DNA of 64,000 nt from Thermomonas fusca DSM 15424. Lineage in GTDB: Bacteria; Pseudomonadota; Gammaproteobacteria; Xanthomonadales; Xanthomonadaceae. Shown piece after piece: positions 40,607 to 49,294 of this stretch. The first letter of the stretch is position 1; the number at the start of each line of letters is the position of its first letter. The DNA lies in the NCBI RefSeq assembly GCF_000423885.1, contig NZ_AUIV01000013.1:55349-119348 (forward strand), written 5' to 3'. Made by a program: the position numbers and the translations under genes. The notes beneath the pieces are model-generated. The model did not search any database. It was not told the DNA's origin and saw only the letters and a program-made list of their open reading frames with translations.

Positions 40607-41710
40607 CTACAGCCAGGCGAGTGCCGATTCAGCCAGTTCGCGTTCCTCATCGATCGCGACGTTCCATATGCTCGGCCCGCCGCCGCGGTCGATCCGCGTG
40701 GCTCCAGCATCGTTGACGTCAGGTGCCAGCGCCAGGCCGAGCCAGGCCAGTCGCGCGACGATGCGAGCCCGCAAAACCGGCGCGCGATGGCCGATGCCGC
40801 CGGAAAAGACGACATGGTCGAGACCGCCAATTGCCGTGGCCATGGCCGCGATGGACTGCGCAATCCGGACTGCAAAGAGCTCCACGGCAAGCTGGGCCTG
40901 CGGGCCGGGATCCGTCAGCAACACGCGCATGTCGCCATGGCCGGCGATTCCGGCAAGGCCTGCACTGCGGTACAGGCCGTTTTCAAGCGCCTGCGCATCC
41001 AGGCGTTCATGCCTCAGCAGATACAGCAACGCGCCGGGATCGAGATCTCCGGAGCGGGTAGGGCTCGGGATTCCACCCAGCGGAGTGAGCGCCATGGTGG
41101 TGTCGCGGCTGCGGCCGCCCTCGACGGCGCAGACGCTGCAGCCACCCCCCAGATGCGCGAAGACAGCGCGGCCCTTCAGGATTCCAGCGTCGTGGCTGGC
41201 CAATATGCGGAGCGCGGAGGCAAAGGCGAGTCCATGGAAACCGTAGCGGCGGATGCCCAGCGCATCCCATGCTTCAGGGACAGGCAAGCGCCGGCTCCAG
41301 GGCGCGAGCGACGCGTGGAAGTCGGTGTCGAAGGCCACGCCTTGGCGCGCGTGCGGCCAACGCATGCGCGCGGCACGCGCGAAAGCGAGGGCTACCGGCT
41401 GGTGCAAGGGTGCGAACGGCACCAATGCATCCAGTTTCGCGAGCACGGTTTCGTCGAGCTCGCGGGCGTCGTGCAGGTCACCGCCATGTACGATTCGGTG
41501 CACCACCACGTCGGGGCTGGGCCACGGCTCCGACAATGCCTCGAGCAGGGTGGCAAGGCGCTCCTGCGCATCCACGCCGACTGGAATTTCGGCCCGGGAG
41601 CGCTCGAGCAGACGAGACTGCGCGCCGTGTCCCTCAGTGTTGAACAGATAGGACGCGCCCTTGAGGGTGGACGAGCCAACGTTGAGTGCAAGAAGCCGGC
41701 GCGTGGTCAC
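40607..41710 (-). CDS. ackA: Acetate kinase
   Basis: A 367-aa cytosolic enzyme interconverting acetyl phosphate + ADP and acetate + ATP. ASKHA-family motifs are all visible: LALNVGSSTLK (phosphate 1), HRIVHGG, FDTDFHASL, RRYGFHGLAFASAL, AHLGGGCSVCAVEGG, SPTRSGDLDPG and VVFSGGIGHRAP. It is slightly shorter than the usual 395-400 aa. The GTG start (41710) has GGGGA upstream. It lies 19 bp after the CopB-type ATPase, so it is co-transcribed. Its substrate could come from the phosphoketolase at 53.5-55.9 kb. Confidence 0.93.
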   Translation of the reverse strand: MTTRRLLALNVGSSTLKGASYLFNTEGHGAQSRLLERSRAEIPVGVDAQERLATLLEALSEPWPSPDVVVHRIVHGGDLHDARELDETVLAKLDALVPFAPLHQPVALAFARAARMRWPHARQGVAFDTDFHASLAPWSRRLPVPEAWDALGIRRYGFHGLAFASALRILASHDAGILKGRAVFAHLGGGCSVCAVEGGRSRDTTMALTPLGGIPSPTRSGDLDPGALLYLLRHERLDAQALENGLYRSAGLAGIAGHGDMRVLLTDPGPQAQLAVELFAVRIAQSIAAMATAIGGLDHVVFSGGIGHRAPVLRARIVARLAWLGLALAPDVNDAGATRIDRGGGPSIWNVAIDEERELAESALAWL

Positions 41711-41729
41711 AGGTGTCCCCGAATCATGT

Positions 41730-43802
41730 TCATGGGGACCGCACCGCCCGGCGCAACAACTGCGCATTGATTGCCACAACGACGGTGCTCAGCGACATGA
41801 GCACTGCCCCAAGCGCAGGTTGCAGCAGGATCCCCCATGCGGCGAGAACGCCAGCGGCGAGAGGGATGGCGACGATGTTGTAGCCGGCGGCCCACCACAG
41901 GTTCTGGATCATCTTGCGATAGGTGGCCTTGCTCAATTCGATGATCGCTGGCACGTCGCGCGGGTCGCTGCGCACGAGTACGACGTCGCCGGCCTCGACC
42001 GCGACGTCCGTCCCTGTGCCGATGGCGATGCCGACGTCGGACGTGAGCAGCGCCGGAGCGTCATTGACACCGTCACCCACCATCGCGACGCGCTTGCCCT
42101 GGGCCTGCAGCTCCTCGATCTTCGCCACCTTGTCCTCGGGCAATACCTCGGCGAAGACGGTGTCGATGTTGAGTTCCTTCGCGACCGCGTTTGCGACCGC
42201 CGTGGAATCACCCGTCAGCAGGACAACCTCCAGTCCTTCGTCGTGCAGCCGCTTGACCGCGTCGAACGATTCGGGACGGATGGCATCCGCGATCGCAAAT
42301 ACGGCGAGCACCCGGTCGCCTTCCACCAGGTAGGTTGCAGATTGACCATCGGCTGCCGCTGATTCGGCAGCCCGCCGAAGCGTCTCCGGCGGTTCGACCG
42401 CGAGCATTCTCAACAGACCCGGCCCGCCAACGTGAAGCGAGCGCTCCTCGACGACTGCGCGCACGCCGCGTCCCGGCATGGACTCGAAGTCCTGCGACAT
42501 CGGAACGTCGATGCCATGTTCCTTGGCGCTGGTCATCAGCGCCTGCGCGATCGGATGTTCAGCGTCGCGCTGGACCGACGCGGCCACGCGAAGCACCTCG
42601 TCGTCGGTGAGTCCATCGGCGGCAGTGGTCTTCACGACGCGGTGCGAACCGAGGGTGAGCGTACCTGTCTTGTCGAACACGACCGTGTTCAGCAGACGGG
42701 CCTCTTCGAGGCCGCGTCGATCGCGCACGAGCAGGCCGTTCCGGGCGCCAATCGTGGTGGAAATGGCGGTCACCAGCGGGATGGCCAGACCCAGCGCATG
42801 GGGGCAGGCGATCACGAGCACGGTCACTACGCGCTCGATCGTGAAGCTCCACGGTCGACCGAGGAGTGGCCAGACGATGGCGGTGATGGCGGCGGAGACG
42901 ATGGCGATGATCGTGAGGTAGAACGCCGCCCGGTCCGCCAGGGCCTGGGCACGCGAACGCGACGTTTGGGCCTGCTCGACAAGCCGCATGATGCCCGCGA
43001 GCGCGGTCTCGTCGCCGGTGCCTGTCACTTCGACCCGCAGCGAGCCTTGTCCGTTGACGGTGCCGGCGATCACCCGGTCGCCCGCCGACTTGTCCATCGG
43101 CTTGGACTCGCCGGTGATCATCGCTTCGTTGACGGCGCTGGTCCCTTCCTTCACGACGCCGTCGGCGGGAATGCTCGCGCCGGGCCTGATGAGCAGCAGG
43201 TCGCCGCGCTTCAGTTCCGCGACAGGGACTTCCTTCGCGGTACCGGCCTCATCCAACCGCACCGCCATATCAGGCAGCAGCTTCGCGAGTTCCTTGAGAG
43301 CGCCCTGTGCCTGGTTGATCGAACGCATCTCGATCCAGTGGCCGAGCAACATGATCGCCACCAGCGTCGCCAGCTCCCACCACAGGTCCAAGCCCTCGAC
43401 AACGCCGAGCGTGACCAACGCGCTGTAAAGGAAGGCGACGGTGATCGCAAGCGAGATCAGCGTCATCATGCCCGGCAGGCGATTTCTCAGCTCGTGGTAT
43501 CCGCCGCGGACGAACGGCGAGCCGCCGTAGAAGTACACGATCGTGCCGAACACCGCCGGGATGTACGCCGACCCCGGGAACTGGGGTGCGGTGTAGTCGA
43601 ACCAATGCTGGATCATCCCGCTCCAGATCAACGTGGGGATGGTCAGCAGCAGCGTGAGCCAGAACTTGTCGCGGAAGCCCGCCGCGCTGTGGCCGGCATG
43701 CTTGTCGTGCCCGGCATGGGCGTCGCCATCGGCACCTTTGGGGGGATGCGGCGGTTGCTCGCCATGCGCCTGATGATCTTGATGATGAGTGTGTTGCGTC
43801 AT
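41730..43802 (-). CDS. copB: CopB-type P1B-3 heavy-metal (copper) ATPase
   Basis: A 690-aa inner-membrane exporter. The His-rich N-terminus (about 4-45, many HxxH) has no CxxC domain. The TM6 metal motif is CPH (333-335), typical of P1B-3 copper/silver pumps. The phosphorylation site DKTGT has D377, the actuator has ITGES (about 229-233), and GDGVNDAPAL is present. YN in the penultimate segment and MSLST in the last match the class. ATG 43802 is preceded by a His-poor extension of 10 residues, which I exclude. It is upstream of ackA. Confidence 0.93.
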   Translation of the reverse strand: MTQHTHHQDHQAHGEQPPHPPKGADGDAHAGHDKHAGHSAAGFRDKFWLTLLLTIPTLIWSGMIQHWFDYTAPQFPGSAYIPAVFGTIVYFYGGSPFVRGGYHELRNRLPGMMTLISLAITVAFLYSALVTLGVVEGLDLWWELATLVAIMLLGHWIEMRSINQAQGALKELAKLLPDMAVRLDEAGTAKEVPVAELKRGDLLLIRPGASIPADGVVKEGTSAVNEAMITGESKPMDKSAGDRVIAGTVNGQGSLRVEVTGTGDETALAGIMRLVEQAQTSRSRAQALADRAAFYLTIIAIVSAAITAIVWPLLGRPWSFTIERVVTVLVIACPHALGLAIPLVTAISTTIGARNGLLVRDRRGLEEARLLNTVVFDKTGTLTLGSHRVVKTTAADGLTDDEVLRVAASVQRDAEHPIAQALMTSAKEHGIDVPMSQDFESMPGRGVRAVVEERSLHVGGPGLLRMLAVEPPETLRRAAESAAADGQSATYLVEGDRVLAVFAIADAIRPESFDAVKRLHDEGLEVVLLTGDSTAVANAVAKELNIDTVFAEVLPEDKVAKIEELQAQGKRVAMVGDGVNDAPALLTSDVGIAIGTGTDVAVEAGDVVLVRSDPRDVPAIIELSKATYRKMIQNLWWAAGYNIVAIPLAAGVLAAWGILLQPALGAVLMSLSTVVVAINAQLLRRAVRSP

Positions 43803-43865
43803 GGGTCTGCCTTCCTGGATGCACTGATGCACCGAGCATCAGCGGGGAGATAGATCAGTGTTCTG

Positions 43866-44456
43866 CTACAAGTGCCCCGATCTGGCGATGGCCGTCACCA
43901 GCCGCATTGAGCGCAATCCCGCAGCAGCAAAAGCCACGATCGCCAGGAAAGGCATGTGACCGAACACTGTGCTCGATGGCCTCGGCATCGCGGAACAACA
44001 CGCCCAGCTGTGCCGCCTTGCCGGTGGCGACCATGGCGTCACCACCGGCAGCGGAAGCGTCCCCCAGAACCGGCGCGAGAAGTCGCGCAGTTCCGGATTG
44101 TCATCGTCCTCCAGGCTCGGCATCTCCGCTTCCAGCGCCATGCCGCAGAAGGGATAGGTGCCAGGACCCTCTTGCCGGACTTCAGGGTGCATCGGCCAGG
44201 TATAGATGGCGCCCGGCTGTGCCACCTCGGGCTCGTCCCGGGGCGACAGCCAACGCTGCGGATCGTCCACGAACTTCGCGCGGCATCGCTCCGAGCAGAA
44301 GTGGAAAGCCGCGCCGTCGTGGGTCGCATGATGCGGCGTGGTGGCGGGATCCACCTGCATGCCACAGACCGGGTCGGTGACCCGTCCATCCACCGTCTCA
44401 ACAGCGGTTCTCGCGCCTTCAGCACGGGGATGATGATGAGAAGAGGGCGAGTTCAT
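43866..44456 (-). pseudogene. Chimeric remnant: P-type ATPase N-terminus fused to a UbiB tail
   Basis: The frame (196 codons) begins like a copper ATPase: a His-rich start, a YHS domain (DPVCGMQVDPATTPHHATHD, FHFCSERCRAKFVDDPQ), the metal-binding YTWPMHPEVRQEGPGTYPFC, then RRFWGTLPLPVV, which should lead into TM1. There it breaks. In the +1 frame, 43972-44034 encodes MVATGKAAQLGVLFRDAEAI, the ATPase segment just after TM6. At 43961 the sequence becomes GHMPFLAIVAFAAAGLRSMR ending SGHL-stop, which aligns with the last 31 residues of the intact ABC1/UbiB protein at 51846. It is a deletion scar, not a working gene. A small YHS-type metal-binding peptide could still be made. Confidence 0.85.
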
Positions 44457-44595
44457 GCAGGTACTCGTTGCATTGAGAGGGGCTGCCAAGGCAGTGTGCC
44501 ATAAGGGTTGGTCAGCAGGACCGGCCACTGTGATCGACGAGGAGGTACTTGCGCTGGCGGCCACGCATCTGTCGCGTCCGTCCGCTCGTTGAGCC

Positions 44596-45639
44596 ATGCG
44601 ACATTATATTGAGGGCGACGCGCTCTACGCCGATCTGCGCGCAGATATCGCGGCGGCCCGTTCCACCATCCGTCTGGAGTCCTACATCTTTGCGGACGAT
44701 GAGGCCGGAGACCCGATCCTCGATCTCCTGGCCAGTGCGGCCGCGCGCGGAATACTGGTCCGATTGCGCATCGATGCCGTCGGCTCCTGGGGCATGCTTT
44801 CCAGTGCGCGGCTTGCCGCGTTGCGCTCCGCCGGGGTCCAACTGCACTGGAGCCGCCCCTGGTCGTGGAGGCGGCCGTTGGCGTACCATCGGCGCAACCA
44901 CCGCAAACTGCTGGTCGTGGACGACACGGCCGCCTATCTGGGCGGCTTCAACATTCATCGGGACAGTTCGGCCGCCGCCGTCGGCCCCGGCCGGTGGCGC
45001 GACACCCACCTGCGGTTCGAGTGTGAACTCGTGCAGGATGCCATCCGCCACTTCGATGCCTACCCGCGCGCGCCTTGGCCACCGGTAACGCACTCCGGCC
45101 GGCAGCTGGTGCCCAACAGCAACCGCCGCTGCCGGCACGTATTGCACTGCGAATTCACCGATGCGTTCCGTGCAGCGCGTCACCGGATCTGGCTGACCAC
45201 TCCCTACTTCGTCCCCGACCAGCACAGCCAAGCGGCGCTGCGCGACGCTGCCAGGCGAGGCCTGGACGTGCGCTTGCTGGTGCCGGGCAAGAGCGACGTT
45301 CCCATCACCCAGTGGGCCGCGCGCGCCGCCTATGGCAGCTTGCGGGCGGCGGGCGTACGGATCTGGGAGTACCAGTCCCGCGTCCTCCATGCCAAGACGG
45401 TTTTGGTGGATGACGACTGGGCGACGGTGGGTACGGCGAACTTCGATTACCGCAGCTTCTTCGTCAACGATGAGCTCAATCTGTTCGAACACGGACCGGC
45501 GCTGAATGGACAGCTTGCCGGCCAGTTTCTACTGGACCTGGACGACGCTGCCGAAGTCACCGAAGACTGGTCGCGGCGCAGGCCATGGCACTCGCCGGTT
45601 ACCCAACTGATCGGTTGGTGGGCACGCCGCTGGCTCTGA
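44596..45639 (+). CDS. Cardiolipin synthase-like phospholipase-D family protein
   Basis: A 347-aa protein with two HKD motifs: NHRKLLVVDDTAAYLGGFN (H102, K104, D109) and LHAKTVLVDDDWATVGTANF. It resembles ClsB-type enzymes, which lack the N-terminal membrane segments of ClsA. They join phosphatidylglycerol with another phospholipid to give cardiolipin. The expected TTPYFVPDQ stretch is present. It is the only plus-strand gene in this part of the island, divergent from the ATPase remnant. ATG 44596 gives a complete N-terminal domain. Membrane-lipid remodelling fits the cfa gene nearby. Confidence 0.88.
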   Translation: MRHYIEGDALYADLRADIAAARSTIRLESYIFADDEAGDPILDLLASAAARGILVRLRIDAVGSWGMLSSARLAALRSAGVQLHWSRPWSWRRPLAYHRRNHRKLLVVDDTAAYLGGFNIHRDSSAAAVGPGRWRDTHLRFECELVQDAIRHFDAYPRAPWPPVTHSGRQLVPNSNRRCRHVLHCEFTDAFRAARHRIWLTTPYFVPDQHSQAALRDAARRGLDVRLLVPGKSDVPITQWAARAAYGSLRAAGVRIWEYQSRVLHAKTVLVDDDWATVGTANFDYRSFFVNDELNLFEHGPALNGQLAGQFLLDLDDAAEVTEDWSRRRPWHSPVTQLIGWWARRWL

Positions 45640-46079
45640 CGACACCCGGAGTGGGTGCGCCAAGACCGCAGGGGCGGACTTGGCCGGGGCGGCGCCCCGT
45701 CGAATCCGTTGTGTCGCGGCTGCCCGTCGTTCCGGTGTCGTCGCGCAACCGGCCCGCTGGCATTGCGTCGTCATCGCTGACACTGCCTGAAGCCCGTGAG
45801 CGCTTGACCCACGTCCAGGCCAGCATTGCGCGACCTCAGGGGGCAGACGATGAATGCAGCTGGCCTTCGGTGGTGCCGAGTGACTGGGCAAGCGAAAGTG
45901 GACGCGCCGGGCGAACTTTCTGGCGGAAGTGGACCCGGTCGTCCCGTGAAATTGGCGAACATATCGCCTGACCTGGACTCGAGGACGCGGGGTCTGGAAG
46001 GTTCATCGATCGCAGAGCCGTTGTTGCGCCCGGATCGGACGCGCTTGAAGCCCGAGGTGGGCGCCGAATATTTTTGCAA
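45640..46079. other. Gene-free stretch between cls and the GAPDH gene
   Basis: About 440 bp. Several short open frames exist on both strands, but none has a ribosome-binding site, a recognisable domain or plausible composition. It lies between convergent gene ends and may be decayed DNA. I saw no strong hairpin. Confidence 0.4.
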
Positions 46080-47135
46080 TCATCGTCGCCCGGCGATTTG
46101 GGTCAGCAAGCCGATCCCGAGTGTTGCATCGGTTTTGGCGATCGATTCTTTAGCGTTGCTCATCGTTCCGGTCAACGCCCGGACGGCGTCGATCGTCTCT
46201 GGAATGACGATCGCCTGATTGTCGACCATGTAAGCGTAGAACAGCTCGTCCCCTTCGACTTTCAACATGTCCGACCACAGAGCCACTTCATAGAGATTGT
46301 CATGCGGCCGGCCGAGATCGGCCATGAGCTCCTTGACCGTATTGAGAGCCGACAATCCGGCATCCGTGCGTATCAGCGCGATCCGGGACGATGCGGCAAA
46401 GGCGTCGAGCACCTCTTCAGTGGAGGCCGGTCGCGTCAACTGCACCGACCAGTAATGCAGATGCGCCAAGGTCTCCGGCACTTTGACCGCCATCGTGATG
46501 ACATCCAAAGCGGGGTCGACGCACTGCGCGTCCGGCCCCTGATGGCTGGGAATTTCAGGCTCGGGGACGAGGGTGTTCATAATGCCGCCGAGATGGCTTT
46601 CCCACGGATCCGTGGCGCGGCGCAGCAGCGTCCCGCGCGCGCGGCGCAGCAGACCCGCGTGCTTCAATGCAGTAAGTGTTCTGACGATCGAGGTGGTGTT
46701 GCAGGAGACGACTCGCGTGCTTTCCCGGTTCAATGCGCTCGAATAGCTGGCCTCGGCGACGAAGGAGTGTCCGGTCACCTCGTGCTTTTCGCCACCCTGG
46801 ACGATGAACTTGATGCCCCTTTGTCGATAGATGTCAACGTTCAGCGCCGCGATTCGCTTCGGCGTGCAGTCAACCACCAGATCGCTCACCCCGAGCAGAT
46901 CTTCCAGATTTCCCACGACTTCGAGGCCTGACTCCCGCATCGCCTGCGTATGTTCCCCGGTGGCCCCGAACAGGCGAAAGCCCTTCTGCAGCGCCACGCG
47001 CGGACGCCAGTCGGTACTGATATCCGCCACTCCTGCGAGCTCCATATCGTCCTGCCTGGCCACGGCTTCGGCGACACGCTTTCCGATCACGCCGTAGCCG
47101 TTGACGGCGACTCTGCACTTCTTCGCTTGGCTCAT
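46080..47135 (-). CDS. Type II (archaeal-type) glyceraldehyde-3-phosphate dehydrogenase
   Basis: A 351-aa cytosolic enzyme oxidising glyceraldehyde 3-phosphate to 1,3-bisphosphoglycerate with NAD(P). The nucleotide-binding start is VAVNGYGVIGKRVAEAVARQ, and the catalytic Cys is C145 in VVSCNTTSIVRTL. VDCTPKRIAALN and FIVQGGEKHEVTGHSFVAEA are typical of the archaeal clade, not of bacterial GapA. The gene is unusual for a gammaproteobacterium and suggests transfer. It could use the glyceraldehyde 3-phosphate produced by the phosphoketolase in the same island. It stands alone, with about 300 bp upstream. Confidence 0.92.
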   Translation of the reverse strand: MSQAKKCRVAVNGYGVIGKRVAEAVARQDDMELAGVADISTDWRPRVALQKGFRLFGATGEHTQAMRESGLEVVGNLEDLLGVSDLVVDCTPKRIAALNVDIYRQRGIKFIVQGGEKHEVTGHSFVAEASYSSALNRESTRVVSCNTTSIVRTLTALKHAGLLRRARGTLLRRATDPWESHLGGIMNTLVPEPEIPSHQGPDAQCVDPALDVITMAVKVPETLAHLHYWSVQLTRPASTEEVLDAFAASSRIALIRTDAGLSALNTVKELMADLGRPHDNLYEVALWSDMLKVEGDELFYAYMVDNQAIVIPETIDAVRALTGTMSNAKESIAKTDATLGIGLLTQIAGRR

Positions 47136-47434
47136 CGTCTTCTCCTCACAGCGGAGTTCGCTCGGCTGTCAGTGTCGCCGGTTGTCTCAGGAACGCGGGC
47201 CGAGTATTCCACGTAGCGGGTCAGCTGCTGTCGCTTGGACACCAGGCTTGATGAAGATCCTCGAATGGCGCTCACTCTATCAGACCTCCGGTCTACGCCA
47301 TGTGCCAAGTGGCGCAGGCGCGCCGTGAGACAACGGGAAGGACAAGATAAGACCGCCATGAAAGCCGGGCTGGCGGCAGCCAGAATCTCTCGTGTGCCTG
47401 CGGGCCAGCGCGGGAATCATGAAGTGCAAGAAGG
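47136..47434. other. Gene-free stretch upstream of the GAPDH gene
   Basis: About 300 bp between the DUF6629 gene and the GAPDH gene, both on the minus strand. It must hold the GAPDH promoter if that gene is not read through from the long operon. No clear sigma-70 boxes or gene were identified. Confidence 0.4.
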
Positions 47435-48082
47435 TCAGGGTGCAGGGCGAGCTGCGGTTCGGCGCGACGCGAGCTCGATGTAGACCATGACACTGAGCAA
47501 GCCGGCGTAGAAGCACCAGACCGAGATGAACCAGCGCGCATAAACCAGGTAGGTGAAGCCCGCCGATGCCAGTGCCAGCACGCCGAACCAGCGGATCACC
47601 GGCTGGCTCGACACGCCCAGCCCCACCGTCGTCGCGGCGAGATACAGCGTCAGTGATATCGGCAGGAAGAAATGTGGTGAGCGATACGCGAGGTGGCCCC
47701 CGGTCGGGACCACGTCAATCGGCGTGACGACCATGCCGAAGAGGAGGAACAGGGCGCTCGCGAGGCCGGCGACACCGAGCAGGACCAACACGCGCCGTCT
47801 CCATGGCACGGGCTCGAGTGCACGCACCGCCCATGGGATGAAGACGGGCCAGACCAGGTGGGAGAAGACCGAATAGACCTGCGTTGCCCAGGCGCGCAAG
47901 GTCGGTGCATCCCACGGGTAGCTCATCCATACGAGGCCCTCCGTCGCCTGCTGCGCGGCGAACAGGAGCGGGATCAAGGCGAACATGCGCTCGCCGGGCG
48001 TGTGCGCGGCGCGCAGCGCAAGCACGCCGATGCCGGTGAGTGCGACGCTGGCGGAAAAGCTTGCGGTGGCGGAAAAGCACAT
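47435..48082 (-). CDS. DUF6629-family membrane protein
   Basis: A 215-aa protein with about seven hydrophobic segments. The opening MCFSATASFSASVALTGIGV is the family signature, and FALIPLLFAAQQATEGLVWM is also conserved. Function is unknown. It lies 12 bp after the cyclopropane synthase and is probably the last gene of the long operon. The Arg/Ala-rich C-terminus is cytoplasmic. Confidence 0.8.
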   Translation of the reverse strand: MCFSATASFSASVALTGIGVLALRAAHTPGERMFALIPLLFAAQQATEGLVWMSYPWDAPTLRAWATQVYSVFSHLVWPVFIPWAVRALEPVPWRRRVLVLLGVAGLASALFLLFGMVVTPIDVVPTGGHLAYRSPHFFLPISLTLYLAATTVGLGVSSQPVIRWFGVLALASAGFTYLVYARWFISVWCFYAGLLSVMVYIELASRRTAARPAP

Positions 48083-48094
48083 GGCGACCTCCTG

Positions 48095-49294
48095 TCAGCG
48101 GGGCGCGACGTAGCCGCCCGGCACGCCGTCGCGGGAAAGGACAAGCTGCCAGAGTTGCGCGTTGCGGCTGCGAAATGCGGCCATGCTGGCGTGTAGGTAA
48201 TAGCGCCACATGCGGCGGAAACGTTCATCGTAGCGGGCCGGCAGCCGGGACCACGCACCTTCGATGTTGCCACGCCAGGCTTGCAGCGTCCGGTCGTAGT
48301 CGGCACCGAAGTTGTGCCAATCCTCGTGCACGAACAGACCCTCGCTGGCGGCGGTGATCTGCGCCGCCGAGGGCAGCATCGAATTGGGGAAAATGTAGCG
48401 CTCGATCCAGGGGTCGGTGTGGTTGGTCGAGCGGTTGGTGCCGATGGTGTGCAGCAGCGTGAGGCCGTGCGGCCGCAGGCAGCGATGCACTGTCTCGAAG
48501 TAGGCGCGGTAGTTGCGCACGCCGACGTGCTCGAACATGCCGACGGAAAACACCCGGTCGAACTCGCCGCGCACATCGTGGTAGTCCTGCACGCGGATCT
48601 CGACGGGAAACCCGGCACAACGCTCGCGCGCGAAGTCCGCTTGCTCCCTGGAGATGGTCAGGCCCACACCGCTGATGCCGTAGTGCTCGGCGAAGTGGCG
48701 CAGGGCCTCGCCCCAGCCGCAGCCGATATCGAGCACACGCATGCCCGGCGCGAGCTGCAGCTTGCGCGCGATCAGGTCGAGCTTGGCGACCTGCGCGGCG
48801 TCGAGGTCGGCCGCCTCGCTCCAGTACGCGCAGCTGTAGACCAGGCGCGTGCCCAGCATGGCGCGGTAGAGATCGTTGCCCAGGTCGTAGTGGCGCTCGC
48901 CGACCTTGAACGCGCGCCGCCCGCGCTGGCGGTTGAACAGCCGCGCACGCAAGGCGTCCCAGCGGTCGGCCCAGCCGATGACGGCCTCCTCCAGCCCCGC
49001 GCACAGCAGGCGCGTGAGCATCTCGTCCAGCGCCTCGCAGTCCCAGGCGCCTTCCATGTAGGTCTCGCCAAGTGCGAGCGAGCCGTTACGCAGCAGGCGG
49101 GGAAACACGCCAGGGTCGTGGACACGCATGTCCCAGGGGTGCGGCCCGTCTACAAGGACGTCGGCCCGTGCAAGAACAGCGGTGACGGCCGCCTGGCCAG
49201 GGAACGGACGGCGCGTCGGCGGGGTGGCATGCGGGGCGTCGCCGGAAGGGGCGGCGCGGTGGGCAGCAGGATGAGTGGTCTTGGACATGGTCAT
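48095..49294 (-). CDS. cfa: Cyclopropane-fatty-acyl-phospholipid synthase
   Basis: A 399-aa SAM-dependent enzyme adding a methylene bridge to unsaturated acyl chains of membrane phospholipids, which protects against acid and stress. The SAM site is MRVLDIGCGWGEALRHFAE (187-195 core). Further CFA motifs are YSCAYW, VGLTISREQADFARERC, GMFEHVGVRNYRAYFETV and TDPWIERYIFPNSMLPS. It is near normal length. The ATG at 49294 overlaps the MFS stop (ATGA). Enteric Cfa depends on RpoS; here expression is tied to the stress operon. Confidence 0.93.
   Translation of the reverse strand: MTMSKTTHPAAHRAAPSGDAPHATPPTRRPFPGQAAVTAVLARADVLVDGPHPWDMRVHDPGVFPRLLRNGSLALGETYMEGAWDCEALDEMLTRLLCAGLEEAVIGWADRWDALRARLFNRQRGRRAFKVGERHYDLGNDLYRAMLGTRLVYSCAYWSEAADLDAAQVAKLDLIARKLQLAPGMRVLDIGCGWGEALRHFAEHYGISGVGLTISREQADFARERCAGFPVEIRVQDYHDVRGEFDRVFSVGMFEHVGVRNYRAYFETVHRCLRPHGLTLLHTIGTNRSTNHTDPWIERYIFPNSMLPSAAQITAASEGLFVHEDWHNFGADYDRTLQAWRGNIEGAWSRLPARYDERFRRMWRYYLHASMAAFRSRNAQLWQLVLSRDGVPGGYVAPR

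Noticed and set aside
43866..44456. A functional stand-alone YHS metal-binding protein
   Set aside because: The reading frame breaks at the expected first membrane segment, an ATPase segment persists in another frame, and the end belongs to a different protein family. That is better explained by decay.
45640..46079. Small proteins in the gap between cls and the GAPDH gene
   Set aside because: The open frames lack ribosome-binding sites and recognisable sequence, and overlapping frames on both strands are equally open.
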